A DNA stretch of 64,000 bases, taken from G963662265 sp963668545. Lineage in GTDB: Bacteria; Spirochaetota; Spirochaetia; CADAEX01. The DNA lies in assembly GCA_963668545.1 (NCBI GenBank), contig OY764868.1, positions 1,488,001-1,552,000 of the forward strand. Direction: 5' to 3'. Positions within the stretch are counted from its first letter, which is position 1. Each line of letters opens with the position of its first letter. Below, piece by piece: positions 17,253-24,952 of the stretch. Both the position numbers and the translations under genes were made by a program. The notes beneath the pieces were generated by a model. The model was not told the DNA's origin and did not search any database. It was given only the letters and a program-made list of their open reading frames with translations.

Positions 17253-18836
17253 ATGAGAAAGAAAAACGGCTTGTTTTACAATGAAGATGAAGACCTCTGT
17301 ATAGAAATGAAAACAGTCCTCGGAATAAAACCGGGGATCTATCTGACTGTTTATTACAGTGCAGCTGTAATATTAATACTCTTCCTGATTCTTGTATTGC
17401 CTGGAATCAGAAATTACGGATCCAGAATATTTTTTAAAACTGCTCCTGATACAGTATCTGTATGGATTGATGATGTATATGCAGGTTCTACACCATGTAC
17501 TGTTTTTGTGAAAAAAGGCAGTCATACAGTCAAATACAGGAAACCCGGTTTCAGGGAGATCAGTGAAGATATCAGTGTAAAAGGGTATTTTTTTGCTACA
17601 GTACTGAAAAAACCGGAAATTGTATTCACAAGAAAACTGGAAATTGAAGATCTTGAGAAATATCTTGAATGGAACATGAATGAAATAACTCACTGGGGAG
17701 GAATAGGAAGCTTCTATCCTTCGTATCAGCCCGAAAAGGTTCTTTCAGAATCTATGAAAAATCTTCCAGCTTCATTTCATGGTGATATTCTGGTGGAAAG
17801 TTATCTTTTGAATTCATATAAAAATATTACAGATGAATACCTTTTCAATGATTTTCTGAAGTCACTGTATTATTACAAATCAAATTCAAACAGAATACCT
17901 GCAGTTTCAGATTATCTCAGGGCAATTTCCTATGCTGCGGAAAAAGTAAGCGCAAACAAGAAACTGTTTCTATATGCTGCCAGGATAATGAAGGATGAGA
18001 CAAAACAGGAACTGTTTCCCGAGGGGAAATCAGACCAGCTTTTCAGGAGTTATGAGAAAAAACTTGTTAAAAACGGCGAACTACCTTCCCCATACAGTGA
18101 AAAAAGAATAAACGGAAGGAAATATATAAAAATACCTTCGGGAAGATATCTTTTCGGTAACGGGGAAACAGACCTTGTCCCCTCAATAATAGAGCCTGAC
18201 TATGAAATACCGCATAATATTTATCTTGAGAGTTTCTTTATAAGCTCAAGCGAAGTCACAAATGCTGAATATTATGAATTTATAAATGAAAACAGCAAAT
18301 GGGCAAAAAGCAATATTGAAAACCTTATTGATGAAGGTCTTGTAAACAGGGATTATCTCAAAGACTGGGAAAACGGTAAACCGCCTGTAAATGAAGGGAA
18401 CTTTTCTGTGAGGTTTGTTTCAAATTTTGCAGCTGAGGCATACTGCAGCTGGCTGAATACCAGGCTTGATAAAGATATGGATGATATGAAGATTACACTT
18501 CCTGATGAATATCAGTGGGAAGCTGCTGCATTGTATTCCGAGAAAAAAGGAAAACTGCTTCTTGATATAAAAGGAAGCCTCTGGGAATGGTGCAGCAACT
18601 GGTTTTATCCCGGAGATTTCATCAGCCCCTCAACTGAAACAGGCATTGACCTTGTTGTTGACAGTTCTTCCTCCGGAAGAAACAGCTTCAGGGGTCTTTC
18701 AAAATCTGTAAGAGGGGGAAGCTGGGTTAACAGCAATGTTTCTGTCAGTACCAGGGCTTCACAGCCTCCCAACTGGTGTACCCCTTTCCTGGGATTCAGG
18801 CCTGTACTGGTAAGGATTGGAAATGTCGGAAACTAG
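17253..18836 (+). CDS. PEGA-domain plus formylglycine-generating-enzyme-like (SUMF1 fold) membrane protein
   Basis: A 527-residue protein with a short cytoplasmic N-terminus and one membrane helix (about 30-50). A PEGA domain follows (about 65-115: DTVSVWIDDVYAGSTPCTVFV ending in the repeat-typical KPGFRE), then a helical middle. The C-terminal SUMF1/FGE-like fold (about 290-527) carries IPSGRYLFGN, SSSEVTNAEYYEFIN, LPDEYQWEAAA and RGGSWVN. Such proteins are common in spirochaetes and usually lack sulfatase-activating chemistry. I could not identify the paired active-site Cys of true FGE, so a structural or ligand-binding role is more likely. It overlaps smpB by 14 bp. No ribosome-binding site is visible before the ATG. 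Confidence 0.82.
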   Translation: MRKKNGLFYNEDEDLCIEMKTVLGIKPGIYLTVYYSAAVILILFLILVLPGIRNYGSRIFFKTAPDTVSVWIDDVYAGSTPCTVFVKKGSHTVKYRKPGFREISEDISVKGYFFATVLKKPEIVFTRKLEIEDLEKYLEWNMNEITHWGGIGSFYPSYQPEKVLSESMKNLPASFHGDILVESYLLNSYKNITDEYLFNDFLKSLYYYKSNSNRIPAVSDYLRAISYAAEKVSANKKLFLYAARIMKDETKQELFPEGKSDQLFRSYEKKLVKNGELPSPYSEKRINGRKYIKIPSGRYLFGNGETDLVPSIIEPDYEIPHNIYLESFFISSSEVTNAEYYEFINENSKWAKSNIENLIDEGLVNRDYLKDWENGKPPVNEGNFSVRFVSNFAAEAYCSWLNTRLDKDMDDMKITLPDEYQWEAAALYSEKKGKLLLDIKGSLWEWCSNWFYPGDFISPSTETGIDLVVDSSSSGRNSFRGLSKSVRGGSWVNSNVSVSTRASQPPNWCTPFLGFRPVLVRIGNVGN

Positions 18837-19281
18837 TGTAAAAGTTCTCTCTGTAAATAAAAAAGCACGATATAACTACTCTGTTGATGAAACTATTGAA
18901 TGCGGAATAGTTCTTGAAGGCACTGAGGTGAAATCAGTAAGACAGAACAGGTTTTCATATTCAGATGCCTACTGCAGGATAAGGAACAATGAACTGTGGC
19001 TCATAGGTTTTCATATTTCTGTATATGAATTCGGGAATATCCACAATCATGAGCCTGAAAGGGAGAGAAAGCTTCTTGTTCACAGTGATGAACTTAAAAA
19101 ACTCACAAGAAAGGTTGATGAAAAGGGATTCACCCTCATTCCCCTCAAAGTATATTTGAAAAAGGGGCTGGTAAAGATTGAAGTAGGTATCTGCAAAGGT
19201 AAAAAGACATACGACAAGAGAGCTGCAATCAAGGACAGGGACCTTAACAAGGATGCTGCAAGGGAGATGAAGCATCTTTAA
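18823..19281 (+). CDS. smpB: SsrA-binding protein SmpB
   Basis: Partner of tmRNA in trans-translation; it places the tRNA-like domain in the ribosomal A site. Motifs are clear: NKKARYNYSVDETIECGIVLEGTEVKS, then RNNELWLIGFHISVYEFGNIHNHEPERERKLL, and a basic C-terminal tail (GKKTYDKRAAIKDRD). Start chosen at ATG 18823 (MSETSVKV), 152 residues, with AAGGA seven bases upstream; an in-frame TTG at 18817 is less likely. It overlaps the FGE-like gene by 14 bp and lies 93 bp upstream of ssrA, so both tmRNA-system genes are adjacent. Confidence 0.96.
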   Translation: MSETSVKVLSVNKKARYNYSVDETIECGIVLEGTEVKSVRQNRFSYSDAYCRIRNNELWLIGFHISVYEFGNIHNHEPERERKLLVHSDELKKLTRKVDEKGFTLIPLKVYLKKGLVKIEVGICKGKKTYDKRAAIKDRDLNKDAAREMKHL

Positions 19282-19374
19282 ATACTGTTTCACTTGCATC
19301 TGTCCGGTCAATAATGAAAACACTGAAGATATTGATTTTAATGCATAATTATAGTATTTTATTATAAGTCCTTC

Positions 19375-19724
19375 GGGGATGAAATGGTCTCGACTGGGGA
19401 TTTTCCGGAGCATGGGCTGCAGGTGGAGAGCTGACTCCTTAAACCGGCAAAAAACAATTAACTGCTAACGACGCAGATTACGCTTTAGCAGCCTAGCTGC
19501 TGCTACGATCACCCGGAATGCTGTTCCGAAGTCCGGTGCTGATTGTCAGAAAACGGGACTTGGCTTTGCTTTCCGTCTGCGGGGTAAAGCGACACTAAGC
19601 AGGCTCAGGAATCAGGCAGGGTTTGTTTCTGCACCTCGCCTCTTTCCGAAATTAAGCAGAAAATAAACCTGTAGATGTTTGTGGTCCTGTCTTCAGGACG
19701 CGGGTTCGACTCCCGCCATCTCCA
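19375..19724 (+). ncRNA. ssrA: Transfer-messenger RNA (tmRNA)
   Basis: Rescues stalled ribosomes and tags the nascent protein. The 5' GGGGATG pairs with CATCTCC at 19717-19723 to form the acceptor stem (one G-U pair), A19724 is the discriminator, and CCA is not encoded. The T arm is GCGGG-TTCGACT-CCCGC (19700-19716). The tag reading frame starts at about 19446 and reads GKKQLTANDADYALAA before TAG at 19493. The ALAA end is the usual degradation signal; the resume codon GGC is inferred. A TATAAG box at 19363-19368 sits 6 nt before the mature 5' end. The two ends are those of a normal, non-permuted tmRNA of about 350 nt. Confidence 0.95.
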
Positions 19725-19798
19725 ATAGTGATACGGGTTGTTAAAATAGAATAAATACTTATAAGGTAAGTGTTTAAATTGAAGCTACCTGAAAACAG

Positions 19799-19870
19799 GC
19801 GCTTTTATCCTTCAGTACTGTGGCATGAAAACCATGGTACAGCATTGGGAGGATAAAATGCGCTTTTTTT
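19799..19870 (+). terminator. Terminator-like long hairpin downstream of ssrA
   Basis: GCGCTTTTATCC at 19799-19810 pairs with GGATAAAA-T-GCGC at 19851-19863 (one bulged T), followed by seven T at 19864-19870. The 40 bases between the arms contain a second imperfect stem (CTGT and CATG arms). It lies 75 nt after ssrA and is the likely end of the smpB-ssrA transcript. Confidence 0.6.
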
Positions 19871-19894
19871 ATCTGGAAAATCGACTGATTAAAA

Positions 19895-19927
19895 GGAATA
19901 CTGATATTTACAGGAGATCAGTATTCC
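19895..19927. repeat. Perfect 11-bp inverted repeat
   Basis: GGAATACTGAT (19895-19905) and ATCAGTATTCC (19917-19927) form a perfect stem with an 11-nt loop. The right arm overlaps GTATTCCCG, which recurs at 19940-19948. No gene is present between ssrA and the IS element, so the role is unknown. A former recombination site near the tmRNA 3' end is possible but unproven. Confidence 0.5.
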
Positions 19928-19987
19928 CGGTCTGTCAGGTATTCCCGTGCTTCTCTGGTTTGTGCTGTTAAACATTGTTGATAATTC

Positions 19988-20007
19988 GTAAGCGTCAATT
20001 TAACCAC
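19988..20007. repeat. IS66 left terminal inverted repeat
   Basis: GTAAGCGTCAATTTAACCAC; all 20 bases match the complement of the right end at 22290-22309. Confidence 0.95.
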
Positions 20008-20060
20008 CCCTTAAAACAGAAATAGTACTGGAAGTAAAATCCTCATCATGGAGGATTGAT

Positions 20061-20351
20061 TTGACAGAATTATCAATAGATGAAAAACAAAAACTTCTTA
20101 AAGAATGGAAAGAAAGCGGAAAAAACGCTGCTGTGTTCTGCAGAGAAAAAGAGATAAGACCAACAACTTTTTATGGCTGGATAAAAAGAGAAAAGAAAAA
20201 AAATAATTCAGGATTTGTTGAAATAAAACGATCAGAAAAATCATTTCCAGCATCAGAAATCATTATTATAGAAAAGGGAACTTTAAAAATAAATCTACTA
20301 GCAAGTCTGATAGAAAGTCACCTAGAAAAAGTAATTAAGGCATTGTCATAA
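20061..20351 (+). CDS. tnpA: IS66 TnpA accessory protein
   Basis: A 96-residue protein with the IS66 Orf1 pattern (LLKEWKESGKNAAVFCREKEIRPTTFYGWIKR), a helix-turn-helix of the Tnp_IS66 accessory type. It starts at TTG with GGAGG seven bases upstream. It is needed together with TnpB for efficient IS66 transposition. The tnpB start follows one base after its stop. Confidence 0.92.
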   Translation: MTELSIDEKQKLLKEWKESGKNAAVFCREKEIRPTTFYGWIKREKKKNNSGFVEIKRSEKSFPASEIIIIEKGTLKINLLASLIESHLEKVIKALS

Positions 20352-20352
20352 A

Positions 20353-20700
20353 ATGCTCATTAATTTTGATAAGGTGAAGATCTATGTTCATCCGGGGGTG
20401 ACAGATTTGCGAAAAGCTGTAAACGGATTATCGGAAATAATAAGCAGTGATATGGTACTGGATCCATTTTCAGAAAGCATCTTCATCTTCTGCAACCGAG
20501 ACAGAAAACTTTTGAAAGTCCTCTACTGGGACAGAAATGGATTTTGTCTCTGGCAGAAGAGACTTGAAAAACACAAGTTCCCATGGCCTGATTCAAAAGA
20601 AGAGGCATCAGAACTAACCTTTGACCAGCTCAAAATGCTTTTTGACGGGATAGATTTCTGGAAAGCTCATGGGCGAATTAATTATAAAGAAGTTAACTGA
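20353..20700 (+). CDS. tnpB: IS66 TnpB (Orf2-like) accessory protein
   Basis: A 115-residue IS66 Orf2-like protein: INFDKVKIYVHPGVTDLRKA near the N-terminus, then FIFCNRDRKLLKVLYWDRNGF and LWQKRLEKHKFPWP. These blocks are diagnostic for TnpB of IS66. It starts one base after tnpA stops. The function in transposition is accessory and not fully defined for the family. Confidence 0.94.
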   Translation: MLINFDKVKIYVHPGVTDLRKAVNGLSEIISSDMVLDPFSESIFIFCNRDRKLLKVLYWDRNGFCLWQKRLEKHKFPWPDSKEEASELTFDQLKMLFDGIDFWKAHGRINYKEVN

Positions 20701-20746
20701 AAGGGAATTCCCATAGAAATTTAAAAATGTTAGAATTCTTTTCAGG

Positions 20747-22297
20747 ATGGATGAAGAATCAAAAAAGTCTTTACCGGAAGGCGTTTTGAAATATATAAAT
20801 TCTCTTGAATATGAAAATGAATACCTTAAGGAAAAACTGAAATTAGCACTTTTTAGAAAATATGGCAAATCAAGTGAAAAAGATGATCCTAATCAGATGC
20901 AGCTGTTTGAAGATGAAAAAAGTAATACTACAGCTGATGATACTTCAGATACTGAAAAGACAATAACCGTTCCCTCTCACATGAGAAAAAAGAAAGGTCG
21001 AAAAAAACTTGATGATTCACTGCCGAGGGAAGAAATAATTCATGATATCAGTGAAGAAGATAAAAAATGCGCCTGCGGATGCGAACTTGTAAAAATCGGG
21101 GAAGAAGTAAGTGAAAAGCTCAATGTAATACCTGAGCAGATCTATGTTGAAAGGCATATCTATCCAAAATACGGCTGCAGGAACTGTGAAGGATCTTCAG
21201 ATGAAGATAAAAAGGCAGTAAGAAAAGCAGAAACTGAAAAATCAATAATTCCTGGAAGTATTGTAACTCCCGGACTTCTTGCATTTATCATTACAAACAA
21301 GTTCTGCGATCATCTTCCTTTTTACATGCAGGAAAAACGGTTTGAAAGAATCGGGGTAAGAATAAGCAGGCAGGATATGGTCAATTGGAGTAGCAAGAGC
21401 TATGAAAAGCTGCTTCCTCTCAAAAAACTCTTCAAAAAGAAGATGTTGGAAGGAAATGTTATCCAGATGGATGAAACAACGGTTCAGGTCCTTAATGAAG
21501 ATGGTAAATCTTCCTCTTCAAACAGTTATATGTGGCTTGCAAGGGGAGGAAGTCCTTCAAAACCTCTCATTTATTATGAATATCATCCTAAAAGACATGC
21601 AGAATATGTAAAAGATTTTCTCACCGGTTTTGAAGGGTACCTTCAGACAGATGGGTATAAAGGATATGATAGTGCACTCAAAGACAATGATAAAATAGTT
21701 CACGTAGGCTGTCTTGCCCATGCGAGGAGGAAATTCTTTGAAGCCTCAAAGGTTACTAAAAAAGCAGGAAGTTCTCATGAAGCCCTTAAGATGATACAGA
21801 AGTTTTATACTATTGAAAGCGAACTCAGGGAAGAAAATCTATCAGAGGATGAGTTTTTAAGAAAACGAAAATCATCAATCAAACCAGAAATGGAAAAGTT
21901 CAAAAAATGGCTCGATAAAAAAGTTCATTTAGTCAGGGAAAGCAGCAAGGCAGGAGAGGCCGTAAAATACACTCTTTCCCAGTGGGATAAAATAATGAAG
22001 TATGCAGAGTGTGCATCCCTGACCCCTGATAATAATGCCTGCGAAAATGCTATAAGACCATTTGTTCTGGGGCGGAAAAACTGGTTATTTTCTGTAAGCA
22101 CTAAGGGGGCGATGAGTTCCTGCTTCATGTATTCTTTAATTGAAACTGCAAAGCAGAACGGCTTAAATCCGTATGGGTATCTGTTTCACATTTTCAAAGA
22201 AGCTCCATATTTTGTAGAAGAAAAAGATTTTGAAAAACTGCTGCCATGGAACTGTGATAAAGAGAAAATCAATAAATTAAGCTTACCCTGTGGTTAA
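20747..22297 (+). CDS. tnpC: IS66 transposase TnpC (DDE)
   Basis: The 516-residue catalytic transposase. A coiled-coil leader is followed by a zinc-binding-like block (CACGCELVKIGE and CRNC). The DDE triad can be placed in GNVIQMDETTVQ (Asp), GYLQTDGYKGYD (Asp) and DNNACENAIRPFVLGRKNW (Glu). The insertion motif CLAHARRKFFEA is present. The reading frame runs to within 12 bp of the element end, overlapping the right inverted repeat, as is usual. No frameshift is seen, so the element may be active. Confidence 0.96.
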   Translation: MDEESKKSLPEGVLKYINSLEYENEYLKEKLKLALFRKYGKSSEKDDPNQMQLFEDEKSNTTADDTSDTEKTITVPSHMRKKKGRKKLDDSLPREEIIHDISEEDKKCACGCELVKIGEEVSEKLNVIPEQIYVERHIYPKYGCRNCEGSSDEDKKAVRKAETEKSIIPGSIVTPGLLAFIITNKFCDHLPFYMQEKRFERIGVRISRQDMVNWSSKSYEKLLPLKKLFKKKMLEGNVIQMDETTVQVLNEDGKSSSSNSYMWLARGGSPSKPLIYYEYHPKRHAEYVKDFLTGFEGYLQTDGYKGYDSALKDNDKIVHVGCLAHARRKFFEASKVTKKAGSSHEALKMIQKFYTIESELREENLSEDEFLRKRKSSIKPEMEKFKKWLDKKVHLVRESSKAGEAVKYTLSQWDKIMKYAECASLTPDNNACENAIRPFVLGRKNWLFSVSTKGAMSSCFMYSLIETAKQNGLNPYGYLFHIFKEAPYFVEEKDFEKLLPWNCDKEKINKLSLPCG

Positions 22298-22309
22298 ATT
22301 GACGCTTAC
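22290..22309. repeat. IS66 right terminal inverted repeat
   Basis: GTGGTTAAATTGACGCTTAC, the exact complement of the left end at 19988-20007. It overlaps the last codons of tnpC. Confidence 0.95.
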
Positions 22310-22373
22310 AAACAGCTCAACTGGGTGTTGTTCATAGGACTACAATATTTGCAAATACAGAAACATAAGTATA

Positions 22374-22402
22374 TTGACTTCAGCTCATACTGAAAGTATA
22401 AT
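22374..22402 (+). promoter_or_regulatory. Promoter upstream of the lipoprotein gene
   Basis: TTGACT at 22374-22379 and TATAAT at 22397-22402 with a 17-bp spacer. The next start codon is at 22497, leaving a leader of about 85 nt. Confidence 0.65.
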
Positions 22403-22496
22403 TTCAATGTTTACTCCCTACCTAATTATGAGGTTTTTTTATGTATAGTAAACTGGGGGTATTCCAATATTTATTTGGATTTTAAAGAGGTAAATT

Positions 22497-23189
22497 ATGA
22501 AGAAAATATTTTATTGTCTTCTATTCTCTTCTGTCATTTTTCTTTCATGTGGTAATTCAATAAAAAAGGACGCAAAGGAATATCCTTATCTGGAACTGAG
22601 ATCTGAATCTTTGGACACGAGCGGTGGCTCTACAATAGGATGTTTCTATTCTGCTGATTCAAAATTTCCTATTGCCTGGTATTTAAAAGATAATAGAGGA
22701 ATTGAATCATATTACGAATTTGATATGGCGGCCTCATTATCTCTTCCTATTTTTATGCCACTTAATAATGGACAAAGCATGGATTTTACAGAGTATTTCA
22801 AACAAGAACGGGTATTTGATCTGTTCGAAGAAGGTGGAATACTCACACATGTTTATCCCGACATGACAACGAAAGGTTTTGAAGACGATGGGAAACCTGT
22901 TGCAAAGGGTAAAATGACTTTAACCTATCTACCTAACCTACCAGAAAACGTTATAAAAATATTACCCAAACCAGAAGAGAAAATACCTGTCTCTAAATGG
23001 CCAAAAGATCTTTTAAGAGCCATAGACCGTGATTTAAATGATATGTATGGTTCAAAATTCAAAGTTGTTGAATGGAATAATTTTAGAAAATTTGAGAAAA
23101 CAAATGATGGAATTCCTTATGCCTATTCAATAGATGTAGAATTTGCCGGGCATATAAATAGAACGAATAGAGAAGTTATGGTTAAATAA
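22497..23189 (+). CDS. Hypothetical lipoprotein
   Basis: Not recognised by family. The 230-residue protein has a classical lipoprotein signal: MKKIFYCLLFSSVIFLSCGN, with Cys18 the likely lipidated residue. The mature part is soluble, with a Gly/Ser-poor, mixed alpha-beta composition and no known motif. It begins after AAAGAGG. It has its own promoter and a terminator directly after the stop, so it is a single-gene unit. It lies between the IS element and a hypothetical membrane protein, in the accessory segment. Confidence 0.72.
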   Translation: MKKIFYCLLFSSVIFLSCGNSIKKDAKEYPYLELRSESLDTSGGSTIGCFYSADSKFPIAWYLKDNRGIESYYEFDMAASLSLPIFMPLNNGQSMDFTEYFKQERVFDLFEEGGILTHVYPDMTTKGFEDDGKPVAKGKMTLTYLPNLPENVIKILPKPEEKIPVSKWPKDLLRAIDRDLNDMYGSKFKVVEWNNFRKFEKTNDGIPYAYSIDVEFAGHINRTNREVMVK

Positions 23190-23197
23190 AAATTGAT

Positions 23198-23232
23198 GGG
23201 CTATCTGGTACATAGGATAGTCCTTTTTTTTT
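23198..23232 (+). terminator. Rho-independent terminator
   Basis: GGGCTATC (23198-23205) pairs with GATAGTCC (23216-23223, one G-U), loop of 10 nt, followed by nine T (23224-23232). It lies 9 nt after the stop of the lipoprotein gene. Confidence 0.8.
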
Positions 23233-23395
23233 GTATGGTTAGTCTATGTAACTTAAATCCTTTTAGTAATTTCTTGTCTAGTACTGGAGAAGAAAATTAT
23301 AGATTAGCTGAGCAAAAGTATCTAAATGACTAAACAAAACAAAACAGTTTTTGAGTTTGGATATAAATTAAAATATCTATTTAAGGGAGTCAGTT

Positions 23396-23806
23396 ATGGG
23401 GGATAAAAAAAGCGGTTGTTTATCCCGAATATTAACAATTGTATTTATTTTAATCCTTGCCGGAGCAATAATGAATCTTTTCTCCGGTCCAAAAATTAAA
23501 GGAGATACTGCAATAGTAAAAATGAATCTTTGGTTTTCAGGCGCTGCAAAAAATAAAGAATGGGCAGAAGCTATCTGGGATGGTGTTCAGAAAAAGAAAG
23601 TAGAACATGTAATAGTGAAGGCAAAAGCTGAATATACTGATAAATATGGCAAATCTGAAAAATACGAAAAAGAAATTGATATTACATCCTTGATTTCTCC
23701 TATATCTGAAGTAAGGAATTATACTAAATCAAAGTTTGCTGAAGAATTTGGCGATTATATTGTTGGATCGGTTTCGACGCAAATGGATGCCTACGCTTCC
23801 CAGTAG
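23396..23806 (+). CDS. Hypothetical membrane-anchored protein
   Basis: Not recognised. The 136-residue product has a Gly/Lys/Cys-rich start, one membrane helix (about 12-30: ILTIVFILILAGAIMNLF) and a soluble remainder with a VHVIVKAKAEYTDKYGKSEKY-like beta segment that may be a small beta-sandwich. An AAGGGAG-type ribosome-binding site precedes the ATG. The last 78 bases overlap the 3' end of the convergent pRiA4b ORF3-like gene, which is unusual. Confidence 0.55.
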   Translation: MGDKKSGCLSRILTIVFILILAGAIMNLFSGPKIKGDTAIVKMNLWFSGAAKNKEWAEAIWDGVQKKKVEHVIVKAKAEYTDKYGKSEKYEKEIDITSLISPISEVRNYTKSKFAEEFGDYIVGSVSTQMDAYASQ

Positions 23807-24370
23807 AACCACATACCGGTCTCTGGACCAGCGAAGATATTTCATCAGTTCTCGATTCACTGTGCTGCAATCGAAATATTCACTGTTGAAATCACCTCCG
23901 GACCATTTTACATGCTCTTCATGATTTTTGTCTTTTATAGCTTTGCAGAATTCATAATAACCGGGTACTCCGCCTACATCTTCCGGTGGACAGGCTCGTT
24001 CAACCTCAAGACAAATGATCTCTGATCTCAATTCTGAATCAAAATACCGGCTATCTTCAAGAACAAGTTCATGTTCCCAGCTGTCTCCTAAATCATAAAG
24101 ATAGTGAAAATTACGTCCATTCTGTTTAATAAGATCACCGAGGTGATATCTACCGCATACAAGCCCGTCTTCTTTTGATTCGGGATATTCGGTATATCGT
24201 TTTTTACCTATGGTAAATTCATGGAGATGGCTGTCTGTCCAGCCCATGGTAATCTGAATGACATCATGGAGACGATCTAAAGTTATGCTTGAAGGCACGA
24301 CAAAACGCCGCCATATTACCGGTTCGATATCAAGAAGTTGTATTTTCAGCAGATAAAATCTTTCATTCAT
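23729..24370 (-). CDS. Plasmid pRiA4b ORF3-family protein
   Basis: A 213-residue protein of the plasmid pRiA4b ORF-3 family. Family motifs are YLLKIQLLDIEPVIWRRFVVP, then LHDVIQITMGWTDSHLHEF, YLYDLGDSWEHELVLE, and the Cys-containing ACPPEDVGGVPGYYEF. The function is unknown; the family is frequent on mobile and accessory DNA. It overlaps the upstream DUF6155 gene by 8 bp (translational coupling). The C-terminal 30 or so residues after ELMKYLRW look unlike the family and overlap the opposite gene, so the end may have been extended by a shift or deletion. Confidence 0.85.
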   Translation of the reverse strand: MNERFYLLKIQLLDIEPVIWRRFVVPSSITLDRLHDVIQITMGWTDSHLHEFTIGKKRYTEYPESKEDGLVCGRYHLGDLIKQNGRNFHYLYDLGDSWEHELVLEDSRYFDSELRSEIICLEVERACPPEDVGGVPGYYEFCKAIKDKNHEEHVKWSGGDFNSEYFDCSTVNRELMKYLRWSRDRYVVLLGSVGIHLRRNRSNNIIAKFFSKL

Positions 24371-24899
24371 TTTCTTCCTCTATGTCATCATAAAATTCAT
24401 AAACCAGATTCCCGATTTTATCATGAAACCCCCAGCCTATGCCTTCCGTTTCGTCCAAAAAACCGAAACACCGGTCTTTGTATTTCTCCAGCATATCGTT
24501 TTCACTTATATGTACAAGGAACTGTTCCAATGCTTTTTCAATATTTTCGTAAAAACGTTCATCTATATCGCCGTATTCATTGGTAAAATCTATCCCGCAT
24601 TTGACATGTGTAAATAAAAGTTCCGCCATATAACCGTGATCGCTAGATATCTTTTTAAATTTTGAAAGAGTGTCTCTGATGTTGGCATATCCTAGTTTGC
24701 CAAATCCTTTTTCAGGGAAAAACTCATCAATGATATGCTTTTTGTATTTCCTGAAAACTTCATCAGGATTTGAAATACTATAGTTTTCATCAAGAATCTC
24801 TTTTGCAAGGGGCACTTTTCTGTATAAATCAATTATTATTTCCATTAGTTCATTCTTTTGCATGGAGTTTAATTCTTTCTTTAATTCTCTAATTCCCAT
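24363..24899 (-). CDS. DUF6155-like protein
   Basis: A 178-residue, highly charged helical protein beginning MGIRELKKELNSMQKNELMEIIIDLYRKVPLAKEIL, which fits the DUF6155 family as I recall it. No enzymatic motif is visible. It overlaps the pRiA4b ORF3-like gene by 8 bp and the two probably form a two-gene unit. The start is ATG 24899, with a plausible AAGGAAAT-type site in the upstream 53 bp that follow the rhuM remnant. Function unknown. Confidence 0.6.
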   Translation of the reverse strand: MGIRELKKELNSMQKNELMEIIIDLYRKVPLAKEILDENYSISNPDEVFRKYKKHIIDEFFPEKGFGKLGYANIRDTLSKFKKISSDHGYMAELLFTHVKCGIDFTNEYGDIDERFYENIEKALEQFLVHISENDMLEKYKDRCFGFLDETEGIGWGFHDKIGNLVYEFYDDIEEENE

Positions 24900-24952
24900 T
24901 ATTTATTTCCTGTCCCGTTTTTTTTGTCATTCTTTTCAATTTCTTCCAGTTC

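Larger units (their letters stand above)
19988..22309 (+). mobile_element. Complete IS66-family insertion sequence
   Basis: A 2322-bp element bounded by perfect 20-bp terminal inverted repeats (GTAAGCGTCAATTTAACCAC at the left end, its complement at the right end). It carries the three IS66 genes tnpA, tnpB and tnpC in the usual order, all intact. IS66 elements normally duplicate 8 bp of target. Here the 8 bp outside the left end (GATAATTC) and the right end (AAACAGCT) do not match, which suggests rearrangement or deletion after insertion. The element sits about 260 bp after ssrA at the start of the accessory segment. Confidence 0.95.

Noticed and set aside
18817..18822. TTG at 18817 as the smpB start
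   Set aside because: ATG 18823 is two codons later, has the AAGGA site at a suitable distance and gives the usual SmpB N-terminus.
19725..19987. Attachment site (att) for an integrative element at the tmRNA 3' end
   Set aside because: No repeat of the tmRNA end and no integrase were found, so only the position is suggestive.
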